Positions 9,471 through 18,269 are shown, numbered from the stretch's first letter. The stretch is DNA of 64,000 nt from Natronorubrum daqingense (GCF_001971705.1 NZ_CP019327.1:1798001-1862000), one strand, 5' to 3'. Notes: a model not told the origin generated them from the letters alone. Numbers and translations: made by a program.

Positions 9471-9494
9471 TAGCTTCCACCAGACACAAGTCAA

Positions 9495-9505
9495 GAATAA
9501 GCCTT
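9495..9505 (-). promoter_or_regulatory. aglB promoter element AAGGCTTATTC
   Basis: On the minus strand AAGGCTTATTC places TTATT 27-30 nt before the aglB ATG, the spacing expected for the TATA box of a leaderless haloarchaeal transcript. The same 11-mer occurs at the same distance before the divergent glycosyltransferase gene. Confidence 0.55.
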
Positions 9506-9632
9506 GTCATATGCCACTCAGCTTTTGTTTGCCAGGTCGAACGACCACCTGACGAGAACGTTGCTTCGACTCGTTATCGCCTCGCTTCACTATCCAAAGA
9601 CAGCTGAGAATTACCGTCGTTGGGCGAAGGAA

Positions 9633-9643
9633 AAGGCTTATTC
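9633..9643 (+). promoter_or_regulatory. Promoter element AAGGCTTATTC of the GT2 gene
   Basis: AAGGCTTATTC with TTATT 27-31 nt before the ATG at 9669, preceded by an A/G-rich BRE-like stretch (GAAGGAAAAG). It supports choosing the internal ATG as a leaderless start. Confidence 0.55.
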
Positions 9644-9668
9644 GCCGCTCACAGTAACGGAGAGCCGA

Positions 9669-10586
9669 ATGAAGGTTTCCGTCGTCGCCTGCACGTACGC
9701 GATGGATCGATACGACGACTTCTCGGAGTGTATCGACAGTCTCCTCTCTCAAACATACGATCAGATCGAGATTATCGTCGTCGTCGACGGAAACCGTGAC
9801 GTGTTCGATCGGTTTCGGTCGGACTTTGGAGACAACGCAGCCGTTGCAGCCTACTGCAACGACGAAAATAGGGGCGTCTCGTACAGTCGCACTCGAGGAG
9901 CCGAATTGGCGACGGGAGACGTTGTGGCGTTCATCGACGACGATGCGACGGCAGCACCGACCTGGGTCGAGGAGCTGGTAAATACCTATGAGGAAACCGA
10001 TGCCATCGCTGCTGGCGGAAAAATGACCGGCGATTGGATCGCAGGTAAGCCGGCGACCCTCCCCGAAGAATTCTACTGGCTGATCGGCGTCACGTACCCG
10101 GGATTCGCCTCGAGCGGCGACGAGATTCGGAACACGTTCGAATCGAACATCTCCTTTCGCCGCGACGTCTTCGTGAATCTCGGCGGGTTCGACCCCGAAC
10201 TCGGACCGGATGCCGACTCCTACAGCCATTCAGAGGGGGCCGAAATCGGCACTCGACTCCAGCGCCGCTACGGGCGCGGCGTCGTCTACAATCCCGACGC
10301 TATCGTCGCCCACAAGGTATTCGAACACCGAACGAAACTCCGCTGGCTCCTCGCTCGAGCGTTCGAACAGGGCCGATCGAAACGTCGACTCGAGCGTCGA
10401 GAGACGGGTTCGAAGGATTCAGAGACGGCGTATTTACAGCAGTTGCTCGGTGGTTTCGTTCCCCGACGGCTTCGGTCACTAGCCGTGTCCCCATCTTTGG
10501 CAGGATTCGTGCAATTCGTCATGTTGTTCGTGTTTACTGGGGCTGTAGGAAGTGGGTACGTGTACGAAACGCTCTCCCGTCACTGA
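9669..10586 (+). CDS. GT2 glycosyltransferase, AglG-like (hexuronosyl transfer to dolichyl-linked sugar)
   Basis: Family 2 glycosyltransferase of 305 residues: GT-A nucleotide-binding start (VSVVACTYAMDRYDDF), metal-binding acidic motif DDD at residues 90-92 (FIDDDAT), acceptor region SNISFRRDVF and a C-terminal hydrophobic segment anchoring it to the cytoplasmic face. It resembles haloarchaeal AglG-type enzymes, which add glucuronic acid to glucosyl-dolichyl phosphate. The frame is open back to 9504, but the ATG at 9669 begins the conserved fold and sits at the right distance from a TATA-like box. Its position next to aglB supports a role in N-glycan assembly; exact sugar unknown. Confidence 0.85.
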   Translation: MKVSVVACTYAMDRYDDFSECIDSLLSQTYDQIEIIVVVDGNRDVFDRFRSDFGDNAAVAAYCNDENRGVSYSRTRGAELATGDVVAFIDDDATAAPTWVEELVNTYEETDAIAAGGKMTGDWIAGKPATLPEEFYWLIGVTYPGFASSGDEIRNTFESNISFRRDVFVNLGGFDPELGPDADSYSHSEGAEIGTRLQRRYGRGVVYNPDAIVAHKVFEHRTKLRWLLARAFEQGRSKRRLERRETGSKDSETAYLQQLLGGFVPRRLRSLAVSPSLAGFVQFVMLFVFTGAVGSGYVYETLSRH

Positions 10587-10642
10587 GTCGTTCCGTATCA
10601 GATAGTATTTACTGAAGACTCCAGAATCCACACTCAATCCGA

Positions 10643-11791
10643 ATGTCGAACGATGACGTTCTCGTCGTGACGCACCCGCTCGCGCCGGCGAGTGAAAACC
10701 ACGTCGACGCGTTGCTCGAAATACTCTCGGCGATCACATCTGTCGCGCTCGTAACGACCAATCTCTCTGCCGAGTCGGAGATGAGAGAGTCACACGAGGT
10801 ACTCGAGATCTCAGATCGGGCTGTGGGTGACTCGATTCCAGTCGCCGCACTTCGGTTCGTCCTGAATCAGCTTCGAATGTGCCGAACGATCGCGAAACGG
10901 GACGAATCTATTGTGCTCTTTTTCGGTGCAACGTCGTATTTGCTGCCGATCGCCTTCGCAAAGCTTCTCGGACGAACAGTCGTCCTCGAGCCGCGCGGTG
11001 ATGTCCCACTGACACTGCGATTGCAGTGGGAACAGCGAGTTCCGAATCCGATTGCGCGATTCCTAGCGGGTCTCGTCTGGGGACTCGAGCGAGTCGGCTA
11101 CCGGGTATCGGATGCTATTATCACCTACACGCCGTCGATGGCCGCGCAACTGGACCTCGAGGGATACGATCACAAACTGTACCCGAACGGTGCACGCTAC
11201 GTCGATACGGATCGGTTTTCACCGAAAACGCCGTTCGAAGAACGTGATCGTGTCGTGGGATTTCTGGGTCGACTCGACGAAGAGAAAAACGTTCGTACGC
11301 TCGCCAGTGCAGCCGCGGCGTTACCGGATGACATTACGTTTCGGTTTATCGGTGATGGACCGTTGCGAGAAGCGTTGGAACACGAACTGAGCGAGGAAAT
11401 TGCAACTGGTGACGTCGAGTTTACGGGATGGGTCGATCACGAAGACGTTCCTCGAGAACTGAGTTCACTACAGTTGCTAGTATTGCCATCACAGCCAACT
11501 GAAGGACTCCCGACGGTAATTTTGGAGTCATTAGCCTGTGGAACACCTGTGCTTGCGACACCTGTGTCTGGTGTACCAGATGTTGTGCGTAAAGGTGAAA
11601 CTGGATTTTTACTCCATAATACAACTCGACAGGAGATTAACACCTCCATTCAGCAGATCCTTTCTCGAGAGTGCCTTTTGACCATTAGCAAACAGGGTCG
11701 AGAGGTTGCCGAAACAACGTATAGCATCGACGGTGCTGTGAACCGATACGAACGGATTCTTCGATCGATCTCCGTTCCAGAAACCAGCTAA
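10643..11791 (+). CDS. GT4 family glycosyltransferase
   Basis: GT-B fold glycosyltransferase of 382 residues. The C-terminal donor domain has FLGRLDEEKNVRTL (about 207-220) and the retaining E-x7-E motif (E287 and E295 in EGLPTVILESLACGTPV). It probably adds a sugar to the dolichol-linked or surface glycan made by this locus. The GC content drops sharply within the gene near 11,460, so the 3' third is compositionally like the AT-richer genes downstream, suggesting a recombination junction inside the gene. Confidence 0.85.
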   Translation: MSNDDVLVVTHPLAPASENHVDALLEILSAITSVALVTTNLSAESEMRESHEVLEISDRAVGDSIPVAALRFVLNQLRMCRTIAKRDESIVLFFGATSYLLPIAFAKLLGRTVVLEPRGDVPLTLRLQWEQRVPNPIARFLAGLVWGLERVGYRVSDAIITYTPSMAAQLDLEGYDHKLYPNGARYVDTDRFSPKTPFEERDRVVGFLGRLDEEKNVRTLASAAAALPDDITFRFIGDGPLREALEHELSEEIATGDVEFTGWVDHEDVPRELSSLQLLVLPSQPTEGLPTVILESLACGTPVLATPVSGVPDVVRKGETGFLLHNTTRQEINTSIQQILSRECLLTISKQGREVAETTYSIDGAVNRYERILRSISVPETS

Positions 11792-11871
11792 ACTGAGGGG
11801 TCAATTAGTCTTTCTAAGGGCTTCTCAATCAATCAAGACTCCTATACAATAAGGGGAAACACGATTCAAAG

Positions 11872-12639
11872 ATGAATCCGATTACCACTGCCCGAACGCA
11901 CGGTCTGCCATTTCTCTGGTATTCACTCACAGACCAAGTTCATTCGTCGATAGCCGTGCTGCCAAAATATCGAACTATTGCAGCGAAATACTACCGACGA
12001 AAGCAAAGGCCTGTCGACACATATGAGATTCCGATGCAGCCGTTAGAGCGGCGCTTCGTTGACCCACAGCGAATAACGCACGTTAGTGAGTTCCCGAAGC
12101 ACGGTTACCCAACAAAAAACCGCATGGATCAACTTGGACGGGTTGTCAGTGGAAAATGGGATACAGAGACGCCACGATTCGATTCACAACCGCTAGTCCA
12201 ATCACTCCGACAACGGTTCAATGACGGAGTAGCCTGGAAACAAACCCCATATGTAAAGGATGTAACTACGGCTGTCGAGAACGATGAAATGGCATGGCAC
12301 AACTGCCAAACGGTCTCAGATATCGAACAGCGATGTGAGTTTGTTGATCAATTGTACGAACAAATTCGAACACAAGGATACCAAACCCAAGCCGAAATAA
12401 CTATCCAGACGAGTTACCCTCGGGAGCTCACAAACGAAGTTTTAGTAGATATTGGACGGAATGGACAACTATTATTCATTAATGGTCAACACCGGCTGGC
12501 GATTGCAAAGATACTCGAACTCGAGACCATCCCCGTAACGGTCATGGTTCGTCATACGAACTGGATGGAGACACTAGCAGCTGAATACCAACGTGGGGAT
12601 GTACGGACACATCCAGATGTGGGCCATCTCGAGGCTTGA
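11872..12639 (+). CDS. ParB/Srx-like protein of unknown function (paralogue 1)
   Basis: A 255-residue protein with no assigned role. Near the C-terminus is a ParB/sulfiredoxin-fold-like block: IGRNGQLLFINGQHRLAIAK followed by IPVTVMVRH. Other shared blocks are DPQRITHVS, a VSGKWD segment, RFNDGVAWKQTPY and YQTQAEI. The same blocks in the same order occur in the convergent gene that ends 10 bp away, so the two are paralogues. The ParB/Srx fold includes CTPases and ADP-dependent serine kinases, so a nucleotide-using step in glycan or amino-sugar metabolism is possible, but this is inference. Confidence 0.7.
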   Translation: MNPITTARTHGLPFLWYSLTDQVHSSIAVLPKYRTIAAKYYRRKQRPVDTYEIPMQPLERRFVDPQRITHVSEFPKHGYPTKNRMDQLGRVVSGKWDTETPRFDSQPLVQSLRQRFNDGVAWKQTPYVKDVTTAVENDEMAWHNCQTVSDIEQRCEFVDQLYEQIRTQGYQTQAEITIQTSYPRELTNEVLVDIGRNGQLLFINGQHRLAIAKILELETIPVTVMVRHTNWMETLAAEYQRGDVRTHPDVGHLEA

Positions 12640-12648
12640 AATGACTGA

Positions 12649-13530
12649 CTACGTATCGGGTAGTCGTCGTTCGAAAAGCGGTTCAAGGTCAGGATGGTTC
12701 AGTCCAAACTGGATCGCTTCAAGCTCTCCTGTGAGACTCTCGTTGACATCGTGACGGACGTTTTTTGGGTCGACTCCGCGGTCTAAAGCGTCATCGATCG
12801 TTTGTGCAACAGTGTCTCGGAGTGACTGCCACTCTGTGTGACGAACAACGATTCTGACGGGGATTTCCTCGAGGTTGGTGAGTAACGCAAGCGCGAGTCG
12901 GTGACGACCGTCATTACGAAACAATGTGCCATCGCGTCCGATATTAATCGCGATTTCGTGACGAAGCAGTGATTTGTCAGTTCGCGACGGGAACAACGCA
13001 CGGCCACCATCACCCGGGAGTGTGATCACTCCCTCCGCAACAAGGTCTGCCTGAGTACGATATTGACCGTTTGAAAATTGTTCGTACAGTTTTTCATACC
13101 GCTCGAGTTTGTCGTGGAGTTCCTCGAGAGAGACGTATCGGGAATGACTCCCCTCTTGAATTGCCGTTGCATGTTCTGTGTACCATTCCGTTTCCTGCCA
13201 CTCTCTGCCATCACAAAATCGGGCACGAAAAAGGTTGTATGCTGGTTCAGTTGTGAGTGGGCGTGGGTTCTGGTCCCAGGCTCCGTCGACGAGGCGTGCT
13301 GTATCAGTAAAGGAATCGAATGACGAGCCAGAAAGATGATATATATTTGACGGTGAAACCCAGATAATACGGGTTGGATCAATGTCTGCGCAAGAGGAAT
13401 TAGAACGTAGATGTTTACGACAGTAATAGGTGAATTTGAGGTGTTCGTATGTATTCCAAAGGCGATTGATCGGTTTCTGGAGCATGAGTACGTTGCCCAA
13501 CTTCTTTGTATATAATCGAACATACCGCAT
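12649..13530 (-). CDS. ParB/Srx-like protein of unknown function (paralogue 2)
   Basis: A 293-residue protein, convergent with its paralogue. Matching blocks are DPTRIIWVSP, RLVDGAWDQNP, RFCDGREWQETEWY, QYRTQADL, and a ParB-like core INIGRDGTLFRNDGRHRLA with IPVRIVVRHTEW. It has an extra C-terminal extension (NESLTGELEAIQFGLNHPDL). An ATG at 13545 is also in frame, but the TATATA at 13552-13557 is too close to it; the ATG at 13530 fits a leaderless start better. AT-rich codon use sets it apart from the flanking genes. Function not recognised. Confidence 0.68.
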   Translation of the reverse strand: MRYVRLYTKKLGNVLMLQKPINRLWNTYEHLKFTYYCRKHLRSNSSCADIDPTRIIWVSPSNIYHLSGSSFDSFTDTARLVDGAWDQNPRPLTTEPAYNLFRARFCDGREWQETEWYTEHATAIQEGSHSRYVSLEELHDKLERYEKLYEQFSNGQYRTQADLVAEGVITLPGDGGRALFPSRTDKSLLRHEIAINIGRDGTLFRNDGRHRLALALLTNLEEIPVRIVVRHTEWQSLRDTVAQTIDDALDRGVDPKNVRHDVNESLTGELEAIQFGLNHPDLEPLFERRLPDT

Positions 13531-13545
13531 AAGAGACCGATTCAT

Positions 13546-13758
13546 TGTCGTTATATATTCTGCTGTTAGTATCTTCTATCGTTACTGGTACATCCAAATT
13601 ACGATTTAGATGACAGTCTATGTTTGAGTAGAAGAGAGGGTCAATAGATCAATATTTAACATATATATTTGTGAATTCTTTATCCCCATTGGCTTTTGGA
13701 TTGGGGCTTGGATTGGAAATAGATTGCCAAAATAATAAAATGACGCGGAATTACGTGT
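13546..13758. promoter_or_regulatory. AT-rich divergent promoter region
   Basis: This 213-bp AT-rich spacer separates the divergent ParB-like and GT2 genes. TATATA at 13552-13557 serves the minus-strand gene, and AATAATAAAA at 13731-13740 lies 19-28 nt before the GT2 starts. No other gene or RNA was recognised in it. Confidence 0.45.
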
Positions 13759-14682
13759 ATGCATATGACTGAAGTAAGCGTTATTATACCTGCCTACAAT
13801 GCTGCCGATACGCTTCCTCGAGCTATCGAAAGTGCATTAGATCAATCCGTTTCAAATATCGAAATAATCGTCATTGATGATGCATCAGAAGATTCGACTG
13901 CACAGATTAGTACGTCCTACGATGATGAGCGAGTTCAATACGTTCGGCATACCCAGAATCGGGGTGGAAGTGCTGCCCGGAATACCGGATTAGACCATGC
14001 TTCCGGAAAATACATATCATATCTTGATGCTGATGACGAGTGGAAGCCCGACAAACTCGCGAAACAATTGACAGAACTCAAATCACGATCAGATGAGTGG
14101 ATTGCTGCACATTGTAAGCGAGTATTTAATGTTTCGAGGTGTCAACAGCTAGCCTTCGCGTTATCTACGGCAATTGGAGCAAAAAAGAAAGGCACACCAA
14201 AAGAGGGCGGAGAAGACTTAATCAAAGAAATTTTCCTACTGAATCTATCAACTGGTTCCTCCACTTTACTTGTTAAACGAAATGTCGTCGAAGAGATTGG
14301 TGGTTTTGATCCGTCCTTCCCACGTCACCAAGACTGGGAGTTTCTGATTCGAATTCTTCAACAGGGTAAGATTGCTTACGTTGACGAGCCACTTGTGTAT
14401 AAACACGGAACTGGGCGTCCACCAGTCGAGACCTACAGAGAGGGAAAATCACGACTCTTATCGAAATTCTCAGACGAAGTAACTCGCCTCGAATCAAATG
14501 GATACCCAGTAACGCATGTACAGCATCTTGAGCTTACAAAGCTGTATATCGAAGAAGGAAAACTCAGTCAGGGGTTCCAAAGACTTCCCATTTGTAATCT
14601 TGGAACAAGGGAACTATTGAGTGTACTGTGGTATGTTCCAGCAGGCGTATCTAACAACTTGCGTAATTTGTTATCAGTATAG
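13759..14682 (+). CDS. GT2 family glycosyltransferase
   Basis: A 307-residue family 2 glycosyltransferase. The GT-A start is VSVIIPAYNAADTL, followed by VIDDAS and the metal-binding D-A-D at residues 90-92 (YLDADDEWKP). The acceptor-side motif GGFDPSFPRHQDWEFLIRIL is typical of enzymes building surface glycans. There are two near ATGs (13759 and 13765); either fits the upstream TATA-like box. The gene lies inside the AT-richer island and is preceded by a divergent promoter region, so it may be expressed as its own unit ahead of the flippase. Confidence 0.85.
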   Translation: MHMTEVSVIIPAYNAADTLPRAIESALDQSVSNIEIIVIDDASEDSTAQISTSYDDERVQYVRHTQNRGGSAARNTGLDHASGKYISYLDADDEWKPDKLAKQLTELKSRSDEWIAAHCKRVFNVSRCQQLAFALSTAIGAKKKGTPKEGGEDLIKEIFLLNLSTGSSTLLVKRNVVEEIGGFDPSFPRHQDWEFLIRILQQGKIAYVDEPLVYKHGTGRPPVETYREGKSRLLSKFSDEVTRLESNGYPVTHVQHLELTKLYIEEGKLSQGFQRLPICNLGTRELLSVLWYVPAGVSNNLRNLLSV

Positions 14683-14779
14683 GTATTGCTATACCAGCCT
14701 CGTTGTATAGGTTATACCATATTAATAGAAAAGTACCTAAATCCACACTCTAAACGGTCGTTGAAGAATTTCGACACGT

Positions 14780-16240
14780 ATGAATATTGGCCAAACATCG
14801 CTTATCGTCTTTTTATCGAAGCTTCTTGGCTCAGCCCTCGGCTTCGTCGCGACCCTCTATTTCGCTCGAGAACTGGGCGCGGAGGTAATCGGGCTCTATA
14901 CCCTGGTTCTGACGGTCGTCGGATGGCTGATTCTGGCTGGTGAACTTGGTATCGGAAAGGCAGCGACAAAGCGGATTAGCGAGGGAGACAAACAGGGAGC
15001 CTATCTTTCTGCGGCGATCATCTGGGTCCTAACGTTTGCAAGTGGGCTTTCGGTCGTAGTCATCATTTCACAGACGCTCCTCGAGCGCTATATTGCCGAG
15101 TTCGACCAGTACGTTGCACTCTCGGTCGTCTGGTTCGTCGTGGCGCTATTGTTCATCAAACTGTTTTACAACATGGTTTTCCGAGCCCTAAAGGGTGAGC
15201 GGAAGGTCCACATCGAAGGCTTACTTGATCCGGTCAAAATCGGCGGACAGAGCCTCATTCAGATCGTGCTCGTGATAGCGGGCTACGGACTCCTCGGGAT
15301 GCTCGTGGGCTACGCCCTCGGTGGAATCATCGTCGGCATTCTCGGTCTGTACTGGGTCTCCACTCGACCGTCGATGCCGAGCAAACGTCACTTCGTGAGC
15401 CTCTTCGACTACGCGAAGTTCTCGTGGCTCGGGTCGCTCAAGTCCCGGACGTTCAACGAGGTCGACATCCTCCTCCTCGGCGTCTTCGCGCAGTCGGCAC
15501 TCGTCGGTGTCTACTCCGTCGCGTGGTCCATCGCGAAGTTCCTCGACATTTTCGGGAGCGCCGTCAGCTCGACGATGTTTCCCGAGATTAGCCACACGTC
15601 CGCTCGAGACGCTCGAGAAGCCGTCTCCGGCCTCGTCGAGGATTCACTCGCGTTCACCGGACTGATCGCAATTCCGGGCATCGTCGGCGGGACACTGCTC
15701 GCGGATCGACTCCTCGAGATCTACGGGCCGGAGTTCGTCGAGGGGGCGACCGTCCTCGCACTGCTCATCGTCGCGACGACGCTGTACTCCTACCAGAAGC
15801 AACTGATGAACGGCCTCAACGGAATCGACCGACCCGACCTCGCGTTCCGAATCAACGCGGTGTTCATCGCGCTCAACGCGGGGCTAAACGTCGTTCTCAT
15901 CCCACGGTACGGCCTCGAGGGAGCAGCAATCGCGAGTATCGCGTCGGTTGCGATCGCGACCGTTCTCGCGTACCTCACGCTCTCGCAACTGGTCGAGTTC
16001 CGGACGCCGTTTGGCGAAATCGGACGCCAAATCACAGCCGCACTGGTGATGGGCGTCGTCGTCTACGGTGCACTCGAGGCGATCGAAGCGACCGACGCAC
16101 TCCAGCACAATGCGCTGATCGTGATACTTCTCGTCGGCTTCGGAGCGGGCGTGTACGGACTCACGTTGCTCGGACTCTCCGCCCGATTCAGAGCGACCGT
16201 CGAACGAAATCTACCGTTTCACGTGCCGTTCTCGGGCTAG
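14780..16240 (+). CDS. Wzx/AglR-type oligosaccharide flippase
   Basis: A 486-residue polytopic membrane protein of the MOP/polysaccharide-transporter superfamily. It starts IGQTSLIVFLSKLLGSALGF and has repeated hydrophobic helices and a conserved RTFNEVDILLLGVF segment. It probably moves charged dolichol-linked sugars to the outer face before transfer by AglB. The 5' part shares the AT-richer composition of the upstream island and the rest is GC-rich. A 97-bp spacer separates it from the GT2 gene. Confidence 0.88.
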   Translation: MNIGQTSLIVFLSKLLGSALGFVATLYFARELGAEVIGLYTLVLTVVGWLILAGELGIGKAATKRISEGDKQGAYLSAAIIWVLTFASGLSVVVIISQTLLERYIAEFDQYVALSVVWFVVALLFIKLFYNMVFRALKGERKVHIEGLLDPVKIGGQSLIQIVLVIAGYGLLGMLVGYALGGIIVGILGLYWVSTRPSMPSKRHFVSLFDYAKFSWLGSLKSRTFNEVDILLLGVFAQSALVGVYSVAWSIAKFLDIFGSAVSSTMFPEISHTSARDAREAVSGLVEDSLAFTGLIAIPGIVGGTLLADRLLEIYGPEFVEGATVLALLIVATTLYSYQKQLMNGLNGIDRPDLAFRINAVFIALNAGLNVVLIPRYGLEGAAIASIASVAIATVLAYLTLSQLVEFRTPFGEIGRQITAALVMGVVVYGALEAIEATDALQHNALIVILLVGFGAGVYGLTLLGLSARFRATVERNLPFHVPFSG

Positions 16241-16348
16241 TGTGGCAATCCGTCGCGTTATCCGGAGACGCTAACGCCGAAGGTGAGCAGTGTCACCGAA
16301 CCGACTGTATTCGAAACGCACTACCGACCCCCGTTCGTTCACGCCAAT

Positions 16349-17332
16349 ATGAACGTTCTCGTAACCGGCGGCGCGGGGTTCATCGGATCGCACATCTCCG
16401 AGGGGCTCCTCGAGTCGGGACACAGCGTCGTCGCACTCGATATTCTCGATCCGTACTACGACGTGGGAATCAAGGATCGAAACGTCGAACGCTGTCAGGA
16501 AGCCGCCCCCGAGCGATACGAGTTCGTCGAGGGATCGATCACCGACGAAGCGCTCGTCCGCGAACTCGTCTCGAGTCGCGACGTCGAATTCGTCTACCAT
16601 CAGGCGGCACAGGCGGGTGTCAGAACCAGCGTCGAGAATCCCAAGAAGCCCCACGAGATCAACACGACCGGGCTGCTCAATCTGCTGCAAGCGGCGGCCG
16701 ACCACGGCGTCACCCGCTTCGTCAACGCCTCTTCCTCCTCGGTCTACGGCGAGGTCGAGTACCTTCCCTACGACGAGGATCACCAGAACGTCCCCCAGAG
16801 CCCCTACGGTGTGACCAAACTGGCCGCCGAACACTACTGTCGGGTCTGGACCGACGTTTACGACCTCCCGACGGTCAGCCTCCGGTACTTCACGGTCTAC
16901 GGGCCGCGGATGCGTCCGAATATGGCGATTACGAACTTCACCTCTCGGTGTCTCAACGGCGAGCCACCAGTTATCTACGGCGACGGCCAACAGACCCGTG
17001 ATTTCACCTACATCGACGATATCGTCGGGGCGAACCTTTCGCTCCTCGAGACGAGCGCGGGAGACGGCGAGGTGATGAACGTCGGTTCGACCGGGACCAT
17101 CACGATCGAGGAACTCGCGGAGTACATCATCGACGAGACGGGTGCGGACGTCGACCTCGAGTACGCGGCTGCGAAGGAAGCCGACGCGCGCCACACGCAC
17201 GCGGACGTTTCGAAAGCCACCGAGTTGATCGACTACGAGCCGTCGACGAGCATTCGCGACGGCGTCTCACAGTTCGTCGAGTGGTACGATCGAAATCGAA
17301 CGTGGTACGAGCCGCTCGTCCGCAATTCGTAG
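16349..17332 (+). CDS. NAD-dependent nucleotide-sugar epimerase/dehydratase (extended SDR)
   Basis: An extended short-chain dehydrogenase of 327 residues acting on a nucleotide sugar, most like UDP-glucose/UDP-glucuronate 4-epimerases. It has the NAD motif GGAGFIG (residues 7-13), the catalytic Tyr143-x3-Lys147 (SPYGVTKLA), a serine-rich active-site strand before VYGE, and the sugar-binding stretch LRYFTVYGPRMRPNM. The frame is open back to 16283, but the ATG at 16349 gives the standard N-terminus. It probably supplies a sugar donor to the neighbouring transferases. The exact substrate cannot be read from the sequence. Confidence 0.88.
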   Translation: MNVLVTGGAGFIGSHISEGLLESGHSVVALDILDPYYDVGIKDRNVERCQEAAPERYEFVEGSITDEALVRELVSSRDVEFVYHQAAQAGVRTSVENPKKPHEINTTGLLNLLQAAADHGVTRFVNASSSSVYGEVEYLPYDEDHQNVPQSPYGVTKLAAEHYCRVWTDVYDLPTVSLRYFTVYGPRMRPNMAITNFTSRCLNGEPPVIYGDGQQTRDFTYIDDIVGANLSLLETSAGDGEVMNVGSTGTITIEELAEYIIDETGADVDLEYAAAKEADARHTHADVSKATELIDYEPSTSIRDGVSQFVEWYDRNRTWYEPLVRNS

Positions 17333-17522
17333 TTACTCGGAGACACTCTTCTGGCGAGGAGGGCGGTTTGGTCGACTCGAGCGAGTGAGTCGTCCATCGA
17401 TACCTGCAAAAATCGAGAGAAAGCAACAGAGCGAATTTACGGCCCAGAGACCGTGCTTCCGAAGCAACAAGGGAGCTGGCTCGAGCAGTTGGCAATTCTC
17501 GTTGCCGAAACGACTCTAGGTT

Positions 17523-17599
17523 GTGGCGTTATCCGATTCGTGGCGTTATCCGATTCGTGGCGTTATCCAGTTCGTGGCGTTATCCAGTTCGTGTCGTTA
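17523..17599. repeat. 17-bp tandem repeat, four copies plus a decayed fifth
   Basis: Unit GTGGCGTTATCCGATTC at 17523-17539 and 17540-17556, then GTGGCGTTATCCAGTTC at 17557-17573 and 17574-17590, then a diverged partial copy from 17591 that contains the carS stop codon. The array lies between the convergent epimerase and carS genes. Confidence 0.9.
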
Positions 17600-18142
17600 C
17601 CAGGGTTCGTTTTTCAAGCCGAGTTGGTAGGCGATCATGTTCGTCGTCACGTGGAGGATCGGCGTCAGGACGACGACGACCGCGATAACGTCCCACGTGA
17701 ACCATGTAAAAAACCACTCTGAAGCGAGCAACGCTGTCAGCGGAAGCGAGACGACGACGAAGTCGAGTTGGTCGAGTCCGGGGAACATCGCGCCGCGTTC
17801 GCGTCCCGATCGACGTTTGAGAAACGACGCGAGGATGTCGCCGAGCATCGCCCCGCCCGCGAGTCCGAGTGCCGCGAGCAGCGTAAACTCGGGGACGTCG
17901 ACACCGAGCGCGCCACTCACGTCGTCGGCGGCGAGCGTCAGTACGCCGGCGAGTGCGAGCCCAGCAGTCGTGCCCGCTGCCGTGCCGCGCCAGGTCTTTC
18001 CGTCGCCGAGAAGTCGGCTGCCACCCATGGTCCGACCGCCGTCGATCGGTCGACCGCCACCCGCCAGGACGGCAATATTGTTCGGAACGTAGGCGGGCAA
18101 CATCGCCCAGAACGCGATCACGATCGTCTCGAGTAGTGCCAT
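17597..18142 (-). CDS. carS: CDP-2,3-bis-(O-geranylgeranyl)-sn-glycerol synthase (CDP-archaeol synthase)
   Basis: Membrane cytidylyltransferase that makes CDP-archaeol from CTP and digeranylgeranylglyceryl phosphate, the activated precursor of archaeal phospholipids. The 181-residue protein has the family motif GDGKTWRGTAAG (residues 47-58), an early NNIAVL segment and four or five membrane helices. The start is the ATG at 18142; the frame stays open further upstream but without conserved sequence. Its last codon falls in the tandem repeat described at 17523-17599. Confidence 0.92.
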   Translation of the reverse strand: MALLETIVIAFWAMLPAYVPNNIAVLAGGGRPIDGGRTMGGSRLLGDGKTWRGTAAGTTAGLALAGVLTLAADDVSGALGVDVPEFTLLAALGLAGGAMLGDILASFLKRRSGRERGAMFPGLDQLDFVVVSLPLTALLASEWFFTWFTWDVIAVVVVLTPILHVTTNMIAYQLGLKNEPW

Positions 18143-18269
18143 ATCCGCGCCAATGAACCCCCGTCTCTTAACGGGCGGTGTTTTGGTTTGCAGACTGGAC
18201 AGTGCGTTGCCAGACGAAAACCGATCGCGGCCACTCGCGTCCGGCGACGTGTTGCTCACCGATAGGTTA

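Larger units (their letters stand above)
11460..14900. other. AT-richer compositional island inside the glycosylation locus
   Basis: From about 11,460 to about 14,900 the DNA and codon choice are visibly richer in A and T than on either side. The change begins inside the GT4 gene and ends inside the 5' part of the flippase gene. It covers two ParB-like genes and a GT2 gene. Such mosaic blocks are typical of surface-glycan loci exchanged between haloarchaea. Boundaries are estimates by eye. Confidence 0.6.

Noticed and set aside
7656..9473. A 605-codon open frame on the plus strand opposite aglB
   Set aside because: Antisense shadow of aglB, with His/Arg/Glu-rich low-complexity protein and no recognisable motif.
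17523..17599. Possible CRISPR array
   Set aside because: The units are contiguous with no spacers, and no cas genes are present. It is a simple tandem repeat.
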